This document shows positions 47,630 through 58,320 of a stretch of 64,000 bases of DNA, piece after piece. This DNA comes from Streptomyces sp. NBC_01707 (GTDB taxonomy: Bacteria > Actinomycetota > Actinomycetes > Streptomycetales > Streptomycetaceae): NCBI RefSeq assembly GCF_041438805.1, contig NZ_CP109190.1, positions 3,596,001-3,660,000 of the forward strand, read 5' to 3'. The number at the start of each line of letters is the position of its first letter. Within the stretch, counting starts at the first letter, position 1. The notes beneath the pieces are model-generated. The model had not been told where the DNA came from. It saw nothing but the letters and a program-made list of their open reading frames with translations, and searched no databases. A program made the translations under genes and the position numbers.

Positions 47630-48226
47630 TCAGCGGTCGGAGATCCGCATCTCGAACCAGGTGGTCTTGCCGCGCGGCAGCAGATCCACCCCCCACCGGT
47701 CGGAGAGCTTGTCGACGAGGAAGAGACCGCGGCCGCTGATGTCCATCTCCTGGACCGGCATGAGGCACGGCAGTCCGCGCGAGGGGTCGCGCACCTCGAT
47801 CCTGATCCAGCCGCGGCGGCGCAGCATCCGGAGCCCGAAGATGCGGGCGCCGGTGTGCCGTACCGCGTTGCCGACGAGTTCCGAAACGAGCAGAACGGCA
47901 TGCTCGGCGGTCTGCGGGGAAAGCGCCCACTGCCGAAGCACCACGCACGAGGTGAGCCGGCGAGCGGTCGCCGCGGACTCCGGACGGGACGGCAGCCGGA
48001 CCTCGCCCTCCGTCGGATTTCCGAACAACTCCAGCGCCTTGAACGCCTGTTCGTCCTCGACAGCCGACATCCAGCGTGCCGCAGTCGCACCGCCGCGCTG
48101 TCGCGGCTGTTCCACACCCTCCAGGCCCGCCATGCACACCATCATGGCCGCACGGCGGGCGCTCCGGGGCCGTTCCTGGGGAATCCCTCCCCCGGAAGAA
48201 GGCATTCCGTGCAGGTCGGTAGGCAT
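47630..48226 (-). CDS. free-standing HATPase (anti-sigma factor-like regulator)
   Basis: 198 residues from the ATG at 48226; the exact start is uncertain because several in-frame ATGs (48226, 48205, about 48130) lack a clear ribosome site. The C-terminal 130 residues form a GHKL ATPase of the RsbW/SpoIIAB kinase type. N-box AEHAVLLVSELVGNAVRHTG, G-box DPSRGLP and GRGLFLVDKLSDRWG are present. This is one of many single-domain regulators of sigma factors or partner kinases in Streptomyces. A partner is not encoded nearby, but the phosphatase at 38.8 kb has a related domain. Confidence 0.85.
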   Translation of the reverse strand: MPTDLHGMPSSGGGIPQERPRSARRAAMMVCMAGLEGVEQPRQRGGATAARWMSAVEDEQAFKALELFGNPTEGEVRLPSRPESAATARRLTSCVVLRQWALSPQTAEHAVLLVSELVGNAVRHTGARIFGLRMLRRRGWIRIEVRDPSRGLPCLMPVQEMDISGRGLFLVDKLSDRWGVDLLPRGKTTWFEMRISDR

Positions 48227-48312
48227 ATGCCAGCGGCAGAATGCGCCACTCGACACCCTCTCCGACCTGCACGTATGTGCCGTCCGAACGGGATTGCCCC
48301 GGTCACCGAAGC

Positions 48313-48343
48313 GCTGAGCCTTAAGGTTGCCTTAAGGCTCAGC
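48313..48343 (-). terminator. 14-bp inverted repeat downstream of enoyl-CoA hydratase
   Basis: GCTGAGCCTTAAGG, 3-nt spacer TTG, then CCTTAAGGCTCAGC. Perfect arms, about 54 nt after the hydratase stop and upstream of the HATPase gene. It could be a terminator, or an operator for the HATPase gene because each arm contains the self-complementary CCTTAAGG. Confidence 0.55.
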
Positions 48344-48396
48344 TAATCCGCCCACACGGATGAACCCACGGCCGTCTGTGCCCAACTGACCTTCGG

Positions 48397-49164
48397 TCAG
48401 AGGAACTTGGCCTTGCCCGGCCCCTCTTCGACAAAGCTGCGCATACCGCGCTCACGGTCCTCCGTGGCGAACAGACCGGCGAACCAGTTCCGCTCGATCG
48501 TGAGCCCGGTGTCGATGTCGGTCTCCAGCCCCGCGTCGATGGACTCCTTCGCGGCGCGCAGCGCCAGGGCGGGTCCCTTGGCCAGCCGCGCCGCCCAGGC
48601 ATGCGCCTGCTCGTACACCTCGGCCGCCGGCACCACCCGGTCCACCAGACCGATCGTCAGGGCCTCCTCGGCCTTCACATGGCGGCCGGTGAAGATCAGG
48701 TCCTTGGCCTTGGACGGGCCGACCAGCCGGGCCAGCCGCTGGGTGCCGCCCGCGCCGGGGATCAGACCGAGCATGATCTCGGGCTGGCCCAGCTTGGCGT
48801 TGTCGGCGGCGATCCGGAAGTCGGCGCAGAGCGCCAGTTCGCAGCCACCACCGAGCGCATAGCCGGTGACCGCGGCGACGACCGGCTTGGGGATCCGGGC
48901 CACCGCGGTGAAGGAGTCCTGCAGCGCCTTGGACCGTACGACCATCGCCGTGTGGTCCATCGCCTGCATCTCCTTGATGTCCGCGCCCGCCGCGAACACC
49001 TTCTCGCCGCCGTAGAGGACGACGGCGCGCACATCGTCGCGCCGGGTCGCCTCCTCGGCGAGTTCACGCAGCCGGTCCTGGGTGGCGACGTCCAGGGCGT
49101 TCATGGGCGGACGGTCCAGCCGGATCGTGCCGACGCCGTCGCTTGCTTCGAGGGTTACGGTCAT
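48397..49164 (-). CDS. enoyl-CoA hydratase/isomerase family protein
   Basis: 255-residue crotonase-fold enzyme. Oxyanion-hole segments are FAAGADIKEMQAMD (first Gly-Ala-Asp) and GYALGGGCELALCADFR. Catalytic-region Glu residues are in the usual places (GQPEIMLGLIPGAGGTQRL, GLVDRVVPAAEV). Predicted to hydrate 2-enoyl-CoA in fatty-acid breakdown, or a related crotonase reaction. ATG start. Alone on its strand between two hairpins, so probably monocistronic. Confidence 0.95.
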   Translation of the reverse strand: MTVTLEASDGVGTIRLDRPPMNALDVATQDRLRELAEEATRRDDVRAVVLYGGEKVFAAGADIKEMQAMDHTAMVVRSKALQDSFTAVARIPKPVVAAVTGYALGGGCELALCADFRIAADNAKLGQPEIMLGLIPGAGGTQRLARLVGPSKAKDLIFTGRHVKAEEALTIGLVDRVVPAAEVYEQAHAWAARLAKGPALALRAAKESIDAGLETDIDTGLTIERNWFAGLFATEDRERGMRSFVEEGPGKAKFL

Positions 49165-49187
49165 GGGAGGCAGGTTAACCGGCGCTA

Positions 49188-49236
49188 ACGACGGCGGGCC
49201 CGGTGCTGTTGGTCACAGCACCGGGCCCGCCGTCGT
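49188..49236 (-). terminator. strong hairpin after L,D-transpeptidase 1
   Basis: 21-nt arms (49188-49208 and 49216-49236), the inner 18 nt reading ACGGCGGGCCCGGTGCTG, with a 7-nt loop. It lies 16 nt after the transpeptidase stop on the minus strand. Confidence 0.9.
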
Positions 49237-49251
49237 GTCGTACGTCGGGAA

Positions 49252-50505
49252 CTACTTGGTCCACTCCGCCCAGCTCATGTTCCAGCCGTTGAGACCGTTG
49301 TCCGGCTGGATCGTCTTGTCCTGGGACTTCTTCACGACGACGACGTCGCCGATGAGCGAGTGGTTGAAGAACCACGCCGCCGGGGTCGTCTTGCTCCAGC
49401 CACCGCGTACGTCCTGCAGACCGACGCAGCCGTGACTGGTGTTGGTCGAGCCGAACACGCCGGGCCCGCCCCAGTAGTTGCCGTGGATGAACGTGCCCGA
49501 CGTGGACAGCCGCATCGCGTTCGGCACGTCCTTGATGTCGTACTCGCCGCCGAAGCCGACGGTGTCACCGTTCATCCGGGTCACCTTGAGCTTCTCGCTG
49601 ATGACCATCTGTCCGTTGTACGTGGTGGTCGCCGGGGCGCCCGCGGAGATCGGGATGTTCCTGATCTCCTTGCCGTCGCGGACGACCTTCATGCGGTGCG
49701 TGCTCGCGTCGACGGTGCTGACCTGGCTGCGGCCGATGGTGAACGCGATCGTCTTGGCCTGCTTGCCGTAGACCCCCGGGCGTCCCTCGACCCCGTCGAG
49801 GTTGAGCTTCACGGTCACCTTGGTGCCCGCCGCCCAGTAGTTCTCGGGGCGGAAGTCGAGACGGTCGTTGCCGAACCAGTGGCCCTCGACAGGAACGGAG
49901 GGCTCCGCCGTCACCTCGATCGCCTTCTCGACGGCGTCCGGGTCGGTGATGCCACGTGTGAAGTGGATCGAGACCGGCATGCCGACGCCCACCGTGGAGC
50001 CGTCCTCCGGCGTGTACTGCCCGATGAAGGTGTTCTTCGGGACCAGGGTGGTGAAAGTGGTGTCCTTCGCCGACTGACGGCCCTTGGAGTCCTTGGCGAC
50101 CGCGTGGACGCTGTACTTCGTCGCCGCGGCCAGGTGCTGCTCGGGCTCCCAGCTCGTACCGTCCGCCGCGATCTTGCCCTCGACCTCGGCGCCCTTCGGG
50201 TCGGCCACCTTGACCGTGGTCAGCTTGCCCTGATCGGCGGAGATCTTCAGCGCCCCGCTGGTGGCGACGGAGTCGGCACCGTCCTTCGGTGCGACGGTCA
50301 CCACCGCCTGCGAGGCGGTCGTGTCCTCACTCTTGCTCCCGCCGGTGTTCTTGCCCTTGCTCCCGGCGTCGGTGTCCCCCCCGCCGCATGCCGTCACCAG
50401 CAGCAGCAGCGCCCCCAGCACCAGAGCCAGCAGTCCGGTGGCCCCCCGACCACGCCGCCCGCCGTTCGTCCTGACCGATGTCCCCGATATCGGCTGCCCG
50501 TTCAA
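49252..50505 (-). CDS. L,D-transpeptidase lipoprotein 1
   Basis: 417-residue cell-wall cross-linking enzyme anchored by a lipoprotein signal (lipobox LLVTAC, Cys-40) after a long N-terminus, followed by a Gly/Lys/Ser linker. Two immunoglobulin-like domains (about residues 60-270) precede the YkuD catalytic domain. Its active-site motif HGNYWGGPGVFGSTNTSHGC ends with the nucleophilic Cys, followed by VGLQDVRGG. It makes 3-3 peptidoglycan cross-links and is typically less sensitive to classical beta-lactams. TTG start with GGGGAG upstream. A close paralogue lies 232 bp upstream. Confidence 0.95.
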   Translation of the reverse strand: MNGQPISGTSVRTNGGRRGRGATGLLALVLGALLLLVTACGGGDTDAGSKGKNTGGSKSEDTTASQAVVTVAPKDGADSVATSGALKISADQGKLTTVKVADPKGAEVEGKIAADGTSWEPEQHLAAATKYSVHAVAKDSKGRQSAKDTTFTTLVPKNTFIGQYTPEDGSTVGVGMPVSIHFTRGITDPDAVEKAIEVTAEPSVPVEGHWFGNDRLDFRPENYWAAGTKVTVKLNLDGVEGRPGVYGKQAKTIAFTIGRSQVSTVDASTHRMKVVRDGKEIRNIPISAGAPATTTYNGQMVISEKLKVTRMNGDTVGFGGEYDIKDVPNAMRLSTSGTFIHGNYWGGPGVFGSTNTSHGCVGLQDVRGGWSKTTPAAWFFNHSLIGDVVVVKKSQDKTIQPDNGLNGWNMSWAEWTK

Positions 50506-50737
50506 TGTGGTCGTCTCCCCTCACACGGCCTGGCCCCGCCAAGGCCCAGGGAGCCCGCAGGCTCCCACCCCCGCGCGCTGCTCATGCGCGCTCAGCGAAA
50601 GATAACCACACCGACCGTGGGGAGATCCCCTCTCGGATGTCACCGTTCAGTCCCAAGTTGGAGTGGAACTTCCCCAGGTGACACACGGTTCGAAGCGCTG
50701 CGCGGGGGTGTCCGGTGCGAGTCCGGCCGATCCGGGG

Positions 50738-51997
50738 TCAGCGGAGCGCGGAGCCCGCCTTCCACTGGATCCAGTTCAGATTCCAGCCGCCCAGACCGTT
50801 GTCCGGAGCGACCTTCTTGTCCTCGGAGTTGACGACCTCGACCACGTCCCCGACGATCGTCCGGTCGAAGAACCAACCCGCCGGGGTGTTCCCGCCGCCG
50901 CCCTTCACATCCTGCAGCCCGACACAGCCGTGGCTGACGTTCGCCGAACCGAAGACGCCACCGCCCGCCCAGTAGTTGCCGTGCACGAAAGTGCCGGAGT
51001 CGGTGATCCGCACGGCATGCGGAACGTCCTTGATGTCGTACTCACCGCCGAAGCCGACGGTCCGGCCGTCCATCCGGGTCACCTTCTGCATCTCGGTGAC
51101 CACCATCTTCCCGTTGTACGTGCTCGTGGCCCGGGCGCCCGCCGTGATCGGGACCTTGGACAGCAGCCGGCCGTCGCGGCGCACCTCCATGGTGTGGTCG
51201 GCCACGTCCACCCTGGACACCTGCGAGCGGCCCACCACGAAGGTGACCGTCTTCCGCTGGGTGCCGAACACACCGGGTGCGCCCTCCACATCGTGCAGCG
51301 CCACCGCGACAGTGACCTCGGTGCCCGGCTTCCAGTAGGCGGCCGGCCGGAAGTCCAGCCGGGCGCCGCCGAACCAGTGCCCCACCACCTCGACCGCAGG
51401 CTCGGCGGTGACCCGGATCGCCCGCTGCACCGCCGCACGGTTCTTGATGACGCGGTCGAAGCGGAAGGAAACGATCATGCCGGTGCCGACGGTCGACCGC
51501 TCGTCCGGCTCGAAGCGACTGGTGAATCGGTGCTGGGGGACCGTGGTGGTGAAGGTGGAGTGCCGGGCCGAGCGGCGCCCCGCACCGTCCAGGGCCACGA
51601 CGTCGACGCTGTACCTGGCGGCCAGGCGGAGCCTGCCCGAGGCGCCGCGCGGGGTCCAGGAGAGGCCGTCCTGCGAGATCAGCCCCCGCATCTCGCGCTG
51701 TCCTGCGTCCTTGCTCCGATCTGCGTCCACGGGCTGCTCCGCGACCTCGATCTGCGTCACCTTGACGTGCTCCAGCCGCCCGTCGGACACCTTCACCTCG
51801 ACCCGGGCGTCCGGCCTGATGTCCCTGGCCCCGTCCTGCGGGGTGATCCTGATCGCGTACGGCGACGATCCCGGCTTCCCGCTGATGAATGGTTCCGAGT
51901 CGGTGCAACCTGTCAGTACGGCCAGTACGGCGAGCAGTCCTGCCCATGTCAGAACGGTGGCCGGGCTCGCTCCTGCCCTCTTCGCGTTGTGGTTCAC
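50738..51997 (-). CDS. L,D-transpeptidase lipoprotein 2
   Basis: 419-residue paralogue of the preceding gene, same layout: lipobox LAVLTGC (Cys-31), two Ig-like domains, then YkuD with HGNYWAGGGVFGSANVSHGC as active site. It differs in lacking the Gly/Lys linker and in having an Arg/Lys-richer Ig region. GTG start. A tandem duplication with separate promoters (232-bp gap) is likely. It faces glgX across a 152-bp divergent gap. Confidence 0.95.
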   Translation of the reverse strand: MNHNAKRAGASPATVLTWAGLLAVLAVLTGCTDSEPFISGKPGSSPYAIRITPQDGARDIRPDARVEVKVSDGRLEHVKVTQIEVAEQPVDADRSKDAGQREMRGLISQDGLSWTPRGASGRLRLAARYSVDVVALDGAGRRSARHSTFTTTVPQHRFTSRFEPDERSTVGTGMIVSFRFDRVIKNRAAVQRAIRVTAEPAVEVVGHWFGGARLDFRPAAYWKPGTEVTVAVALHDVEGAPGVFGTQRKTVTFVVGRSQVSRVDVADHTMEVRRDGRLLSKVPITAGARATSTYNGKMVVTEMQKVTRMDGRTVGFGGEYDIKDVPHAVRITDSGTFVHGNYWAGGGVFGSANVSHGCVGLQDVKGGGGNTPAGWFFDRTIVGDVVEVVNSEDKKVAPDNGLGGWNLNWIQWKAGSALR

Positions 51998-52149
51998 GCT
52001 CCCCCAACGACCGGAGCGGCCGGAGGGAAACGTGAGTGCGGGCCCTGCCCTGGGCAGAACAGAGGGAGGACCACACTCGAGGAGCCACGGCCGGGACGCC
52101 GTGCGCTCCTCTTCGGTGCCGGGTCCGGACGAGCCGCGGGAGGCTGAGA

Positions 52150-54417
<2,268 letters not shown>

Positions 54418-54449
54418 GAGGGGGCGATGGGGCGGGTGGCGGGGGCAGC

Positions 54450-55157
54450 TCAGCCGAGGATGCCGCGGTCGTAGGCGACCGCGACGGCCGCGGCACGGTC
54501 CTTGGCGCCCAGCTTGCCGAAGATGTGCGTGAGGTGGGTCTTCACCGTTGCCTCGCTGATGAACAGTTCGGCGGCGATCTCCCGGTTGGAGGTGCCCTTG
54601 GCGACGAGTTCGAGCACCTGGCGCTCGCGTGCGGACAGCGACTGGTCGGCGGCGCCCACGGGCATGCGCACCCGGCTGACCAGCCGGGAGGCGACCGCGG
54701 GCGACAGCACGGTGCGGCCGTCGGCGGCGGCGCGGACCGCGGTGAACAGCTCGTCGCGGGGCGCGTCCTTGAGCAGGTATCCGGTGGCTCCCGCCTCGAT
54801 CGCCTGAAGGGTGTCGGAGTCGGTGTCGTACGTGGTGAGGACGAGCACCTTGGAGCGGGCACCGCGCCGGGTGAGTTCGGCGATTGCCGCGACTCCGCCA
54901 CCGCCCGGCATCCGCAGGTCCATCAGGACGACATCGGGATCCAGGCGGGCGGCGAGATCGACTCCCTCGACGCCGTCGGCGGCCTCGCCGAGGACCGCGA
55001 AGCCCGGGGCCGACTCGAACATGCCGCGCAGACCGTCCCGTACGACGGGGTGGTCGTCGACGACGATGAGGGTGATGGTCCGTGCGGTTCCGTCAGCCAT
55101 GGCGGTTCCACCGTACGCGCTGCTCGGATCCGCGTTACCCGGATGTGCGGTGTTCAT
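54450..55157 (-). CDS. LuxR/NarL-type response regulator
   Basis: 235-residue DNA-binding response regulator. Receiver domain: acidic pair VVDDHPVVRDGLRGM, phospho-acceptor Asp in DPDVVLMDLRMPG, conserved Lys in GYLLKDAPRDEL. C-terminal LuxR helix-turn-helix: SLSARERQVLELVAKGTSNR, then EATVKTHLTHIFGKL. The ATG at 55157 overlaps the kinase stop as ATGA, so the two are coupled; a second in-frame ATG at about 55100 is possible. It probably regulates the ABC-2 transporter genes of the same operon, and it ends the operon. Confidence 0.95.
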   Translation of the reverse strand: MNTAHPGNADPSSAYGGTAMADGTARTITLIVVDDHPVVRDGLRGMFESAPGFAVLGEAADGVEGVDLAARLDPDVVLMDLRMPGGGGVAAIAELTRRGARSKVLVLTTYDTDSDTLQAIEAGATGYLLKDAPRDELFTAVRAAADGRTVLSPAVASRLVSRVRMPVGAADQSLSARERQVLELVAKGTSNREIAAELFISEATVKTHLTHIFGKLGAKDRAAAVAVAYDRGILG

Positions 55158-56434
55158 CGCTGAGGAACCAGGGGCACGCGGGCGCAGACCGCCGCTCCGT
55201 TGCCCGGTTCCGACTCCACCACGACGGTTCCCGCCATGCGTTCGGCGCGGGCCCGCATGCCGCCGAGGCCGAAACCGTCCGAGCCCCGGTACGGCGGCAG
55301 GGCGACCGGGTCGAAGCCGCAACCGTCGTCCCGTACGTCCAGGGTGACTTCGTCGCCCATGAAAGAGAGCGTGACGCCGACCCGGGTGGCCCTGGAGTGA
55401 CGACCGACGTTGGCGAGGGCTTCCTCCGCGATCCGGAGCAGGGTGGCGCCGACCTCGTCGTGCAGCGGCTCGGCGGTGCCGGTGACCGTGCACTCGGCGC
55501 GTACACCCGTACGTTCCGCCCAGCTCGCGACGGTCTTCCCGAGCGCCTCGGGGAGGTCGTCGTGGGCCAGTGCGGCGGGGACCAGATTGCTCACGGACCG
55601 GCGTGCCTCGCCGAGGCTGTGGCGGGCGAGCGCGGCGGCGCGGTCGAGGTGTACGCGGGCCAGCGCAGGATCGGACTCGGCGGTGGAGGTGACCACCTGG
55701 AGCTGGGCGATGATGCCGGTCAGCCCCTGGGCGATCGTGTCGTGGATCTCCGCGGCGAGCCGGCTCCGCTCGTCGGCGACCCCCGCCTCGCGGGCCTGGA
55801 CGAGGAGTTGGGCATGCAGGCCGGCGTTCTCCGCCAGGGCCTGTTCGAGACGGGCGTTGGCGGACTCCAGTTCGTCGATGGTGTGGAGCTGGGTACGGGC
55901 CTGCTCGGCCTGCCGGGTGTCGAGCTGCGCGAAGACGAGGACGAGGGTGCTGTGCAGGGCCAGCAGGATGCCGAAGGCCGTCCAGTTCATCAGTGTGTCC
56001 GGTGGGAAACCGCTGCCGCACTGGGAGCCCGCCATGGTGACGGCGGTGGCCAGCATCCCGACGCGTGCGGTCCGCCTGGAGAGGAGGCGCGCCGCGTCGA
56101 AGTAGCCGAGGAGAGCGAACATGGAGAAGAACGGGTTGGTCCAGGTCAGCACGAAGGCGAGGACGGTGCGCACCACGAAGTAGACCGACGCCCACGACCG
56201 CCCGGCGGGCCGGTGCCGGATCCGGCTCCACCAGAGCTGGAGCATCAGCGCCACCGGGACCAGCGCCCCGGCCACGTACGTCCCGGTACGGCTCATGATG
56301 AGGTCGGCGGACATCGCCGAGACGACGGTGGCCAGCCCGAGCAGACCGTACGGCCCGTACCGGAAGAACTGTTCCCACCCCTGCTCGGCCGTCGTGACCG
56401 CTGCGGTGCTCCGGCCGGTGCGCCCCGTTCCCAT
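55154..56434 (-). CDS. sensor histidine kinase (NarL-family, DesK-like)
   Basis: 426-residue membrane kinase. Five or six N-terminal helices (residues about 30-180), a coiled coil (HTIDELESANARLEQALAEN), then the HisKA_3 dimerisation helix with the phospho-His in RLAAEIHDTIAQGLTG and the HATPase with N-box EEALANVGRHSRA and G-boxes DDGCGFD and GFGLGGMRARA. Together with the response regulator it forms a two-component system. ATG start 30 nt after the permease stop. The DesK-like small sensor domain plus an ABC-2 pump suggests response to membrane or antibiotic stress. Confidence 0.94.
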   Translation of the reverse strand: MGTGRTGRSTAAVTTAEQGWEQFFRYGPYGLLGLATVVSAMSADLIMSRTGTYVAGALVPVALMLQLWWSRIRHRPAGRSWASVYFVVRTVLAFVLTWTNPFFSMFALLGYFDAARLLSRRTARVGMLATAVTMAGSQCGSGFPPDTLMNWTAFGILLALHSTLVLVFAQLDTRQAEQARTQLHTIDELESANARLEQALAENAGLHAQLLVQAREAGVADERSRLAAEIHDTIAQGLTGIIAQLQVVTSTAESDPALARVHLDRAAALARHSLGEARRSVSNLVPAALAHDDLPEALGKTVASWAERTGVRAECTVTGTAEPLHDEVGATLLRIAEEALANVGRHSRATRVGVTLSFMGDEVTLDVRDDGCGFDPVALPPYRGSDGFGLGGMRARAERMAGTVVVESEPGNGAAVCARVPLVPQR

Positions 56435-56464
56435 GAGGTCAGTCTGCCCCTGCCCCCGGCCGCG

Positions 56465-57244
56465 TCACTCCCACCGGAACCAACGGGTCGCCGCTGCAGC
56501 CAGCAGGGCGGTCCACAGGGCCATCACCCCCAGATGCGTCCAGCTCGGCCAGCCGCCGGAGGCCGCTCTGTCCAGTGCTTGGGAGGCCGCGCCGAACGGG
56601 GTGCACTGGACGATCCGGCGGAGGGTGCCCGGCATCGCCTGGACGGGTACCCAGACCCCCGCCGTGAACATCATCGCGAGGTAGACGACCGAGCCGACCG
56701 CGGCGGAGACCTTGGTGGTGGCGGAGAGTGCGCTGACCACGGCCCCGAGGGAGAGAACGCTCGCGGTCGCCAGGAGCAGGGCCAGCAGATAGCCGACGGG
56801 CTGACCGGGCAGCCGCACGTCGAAGGCGATGCGGCCGACGGCGACGACCAGCACGGCCGAGCCCAGCGCGGCGGCGCCGTGGAGCGCGATCTGCGCGGTG
56901 AGCAGGGCGGACGGCCGCACCGGAGTGGTCGACATACGGCGCAGGATGCCTCGTTCGCGATAGCCCGTGAGGACGGGCGGCATGGCCTGCAGCCCGGCCA
57001 TGATCATGGCGAGCAGTACGGCCACCGGCACGTACAGGTCGATGACGCGGCGGCCGCCGAGGGCGTCGTCGGGATGACGGAAGGACGGGACCAGCCCGAG
57101 GATCGTCATCAGGACGGTGGGAAACACGAGGATCCAGAAGAGACTGCCGGGCTCGCGGAGGAAGAGCCGGGTCTCGCACCTGAGGACGGCGGCAGAGGGG
57201 CTGCCGGAGGCCGGAGAGGTCGATGTGAGGGAGGTGGTGGGCAT
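56465..57244 (-). CDS. ABC-2 type transporter permease
   Basis: 259-residue six-helix permease. An N-terminal amphipathic part and LRCETRLFLREPGSLFWIL, typical of DrrB-like drug and lipid exporters, precede LVFPTVLMTILGLVP and the following helices, with a conserved mid-protein LTGYRERGILRRMSTTPV loop. It exports an unknown compound with the upstream ATPase. ATG start just 1 nt after the ATPase stop. Part of the four-gene operon ATPase-permease-kinase-regulator. Confidence 0.93.
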   Translation of the reverse strand: MPTTSLTSTSPASGSPSAAVLRCETRLFLREPGSLFWILVFPTVLMTILGLVPSFRHPDDALGGRRVIDLYVPVAVLLAMIMAGLQAMPPVLTGYRERGILRRMSTTPVRPSALLTAQIALHGAAALGSAVLVVAVGRIAFDVRLPGQPVGYLLALLLATASVLSLGAVVSALSATTKVSAAVGSVVYLAMMFTAGVWVPVQAMPGTLRRIVQCTPFGAASQALDRAASGGWPSWTHLGVMALWTALLAAAATRWFRWE

Positions 57245-57245
57245 C

Positions 57246-58178
57246 TCAGACCGCCGTTTCCTTGTCCGCTTCGGGTTCTGGCTCTGTCTCGGTGAGGTCG
57301 AGGAAGGCATCGTCCAAGGTCGCTTCGCTGACGCGCAGTTGGTGTGCGGTGATGCGGTGCCGGGCCAGCAGCGAGATCACCGCGTTGACGGTCTCGTCGG
57401 TGCCGTTGATGACGATCCGGCCCCCCTTCTGCTCGGCCGACGCCGCTCCGGGGAGTTCCGCAAGATCGCCGGTGGCGAGGGGCTGCGAGGGGGTGAAGGA
57501 GATGGCGGTGGTGCTACCGGCTCTGCTGATCAGGCCGGACGGGGTGTCGAGGGCGACGACCTTCCCCTTGTCGATCACGGCGACCCGGTCGCAGAGCCGC
57601 TGGGCCTCCTCCATGAAGTGGGTCACGAGAAGGACGGTCACGCCGCTGTCCCGTACCTCCTCGATCAGTCGCCAGGTGTCGCGACGGGCCCGTGGGTCGA
57701 GTCCGGTGGTGAGCTCGTCGAGCACCACGACCCGCGGGTTGCCGACCAGCGCGAGGGCGATGGACAGTCGCTGCTTCTGACCGCCCGACAGCTTGGCGAA
57801 CCGGGTGGTGAGCTTCGTGTGGAGACCGAGCCGTTCGGCCAGGGCCCGCCAGTCGGCGGGGTTCGGATGGAAGGCGCTGTGCAGCTCCAGCGCCTCGCGC
57901 ACGGTGAGCTTGGCCTGCAGCTCGCTCTCCTGGAGCTGGGCTCCCAGCAGTCGGGTCACCGGCCCGTGGTCGGCGACGGGGTCGAGTCCGGCGACCCGGA
58001 CCGTGCCTGCGTCGGGGACGCGTAGTCCTTCCACGCATTCGACGGTCGTGGTCTTGCCCGCGCCGTTGGGGCCGAGGATCCCGAAGATCTCCCCCTCGTC
58101 GACGGCGAAGGTCACTCCGTCCACCGCGGGGCGCCCGGCGTAGGCCTTGCGCACCCCGTTCACTTCGATGATGGCCAT
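57246..58178 (-). CDS. ABC transporter ATPase (DrrA-like)
   Basis: 310-residue ATPase subunit of an exporter. Walker A GPNGAGKTTTVECV, Q-loop LLGAQLQESEL, signature LSGGQKQRLSIALAL, Walker B VVLDELTTGLD, H-loop LLVTHFMEEAQ, and a C-terminal DUF4162-like tail (ITAHQLRVSEATLDDAFLDLT). It drives the ABC-2 permease encoded next. ATG start. First gene of the operon, divergent from an ABC exporter gene across 142 bp. Confidence 0.95.
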   Translation of the reverse strand: MAIIEVNGVRKAYAGRPAVDGVTFAVDEGEIFGILGPNGAGKTTTVECVEGLRVPDAGTVRVAGLDPVADHGPVTRLLGAQLQESELQAKLTVREALELHSAFHPNPADWRALAERLGLHTKLTTRFAKLSGGQKQRLSIALALVGNPRVVVLDELTTGLDPRARRDTWRLIEEVRDSGVTVLLVTHFMEEAQRLCDRVAVIDKGKVVALDTPSGLISRAGSTTAISFTPSQPLATGDLAELPGAASAEQKGGRIVINGTDETVNAVISLLARHRITAHQLRVSEATLDDAFLDLTETEPEPEADKETAV

Positions 58179-58320
58179 GGGTACGAGGGTCCTGCCGAGC
58201 GGGCCCGCGCGGCATCGTCCGTCGCGCTGGAAACGGCATCAGCCGATCGGTTGATGGCGGGTACGACTGCGAGGAAAACCAGATGAGGGATGTCAGTGGT
58301 GAACCGTAGGCTCGCCCCTG

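Noticed and set aside
48313..48343. Iron-box (DmdR/IdeR) operator
   Set aside because: The symmetry is attractive but the sequence does not match the TTAGGTTAGGC-type iron box, and the flanking genes have no iron role.
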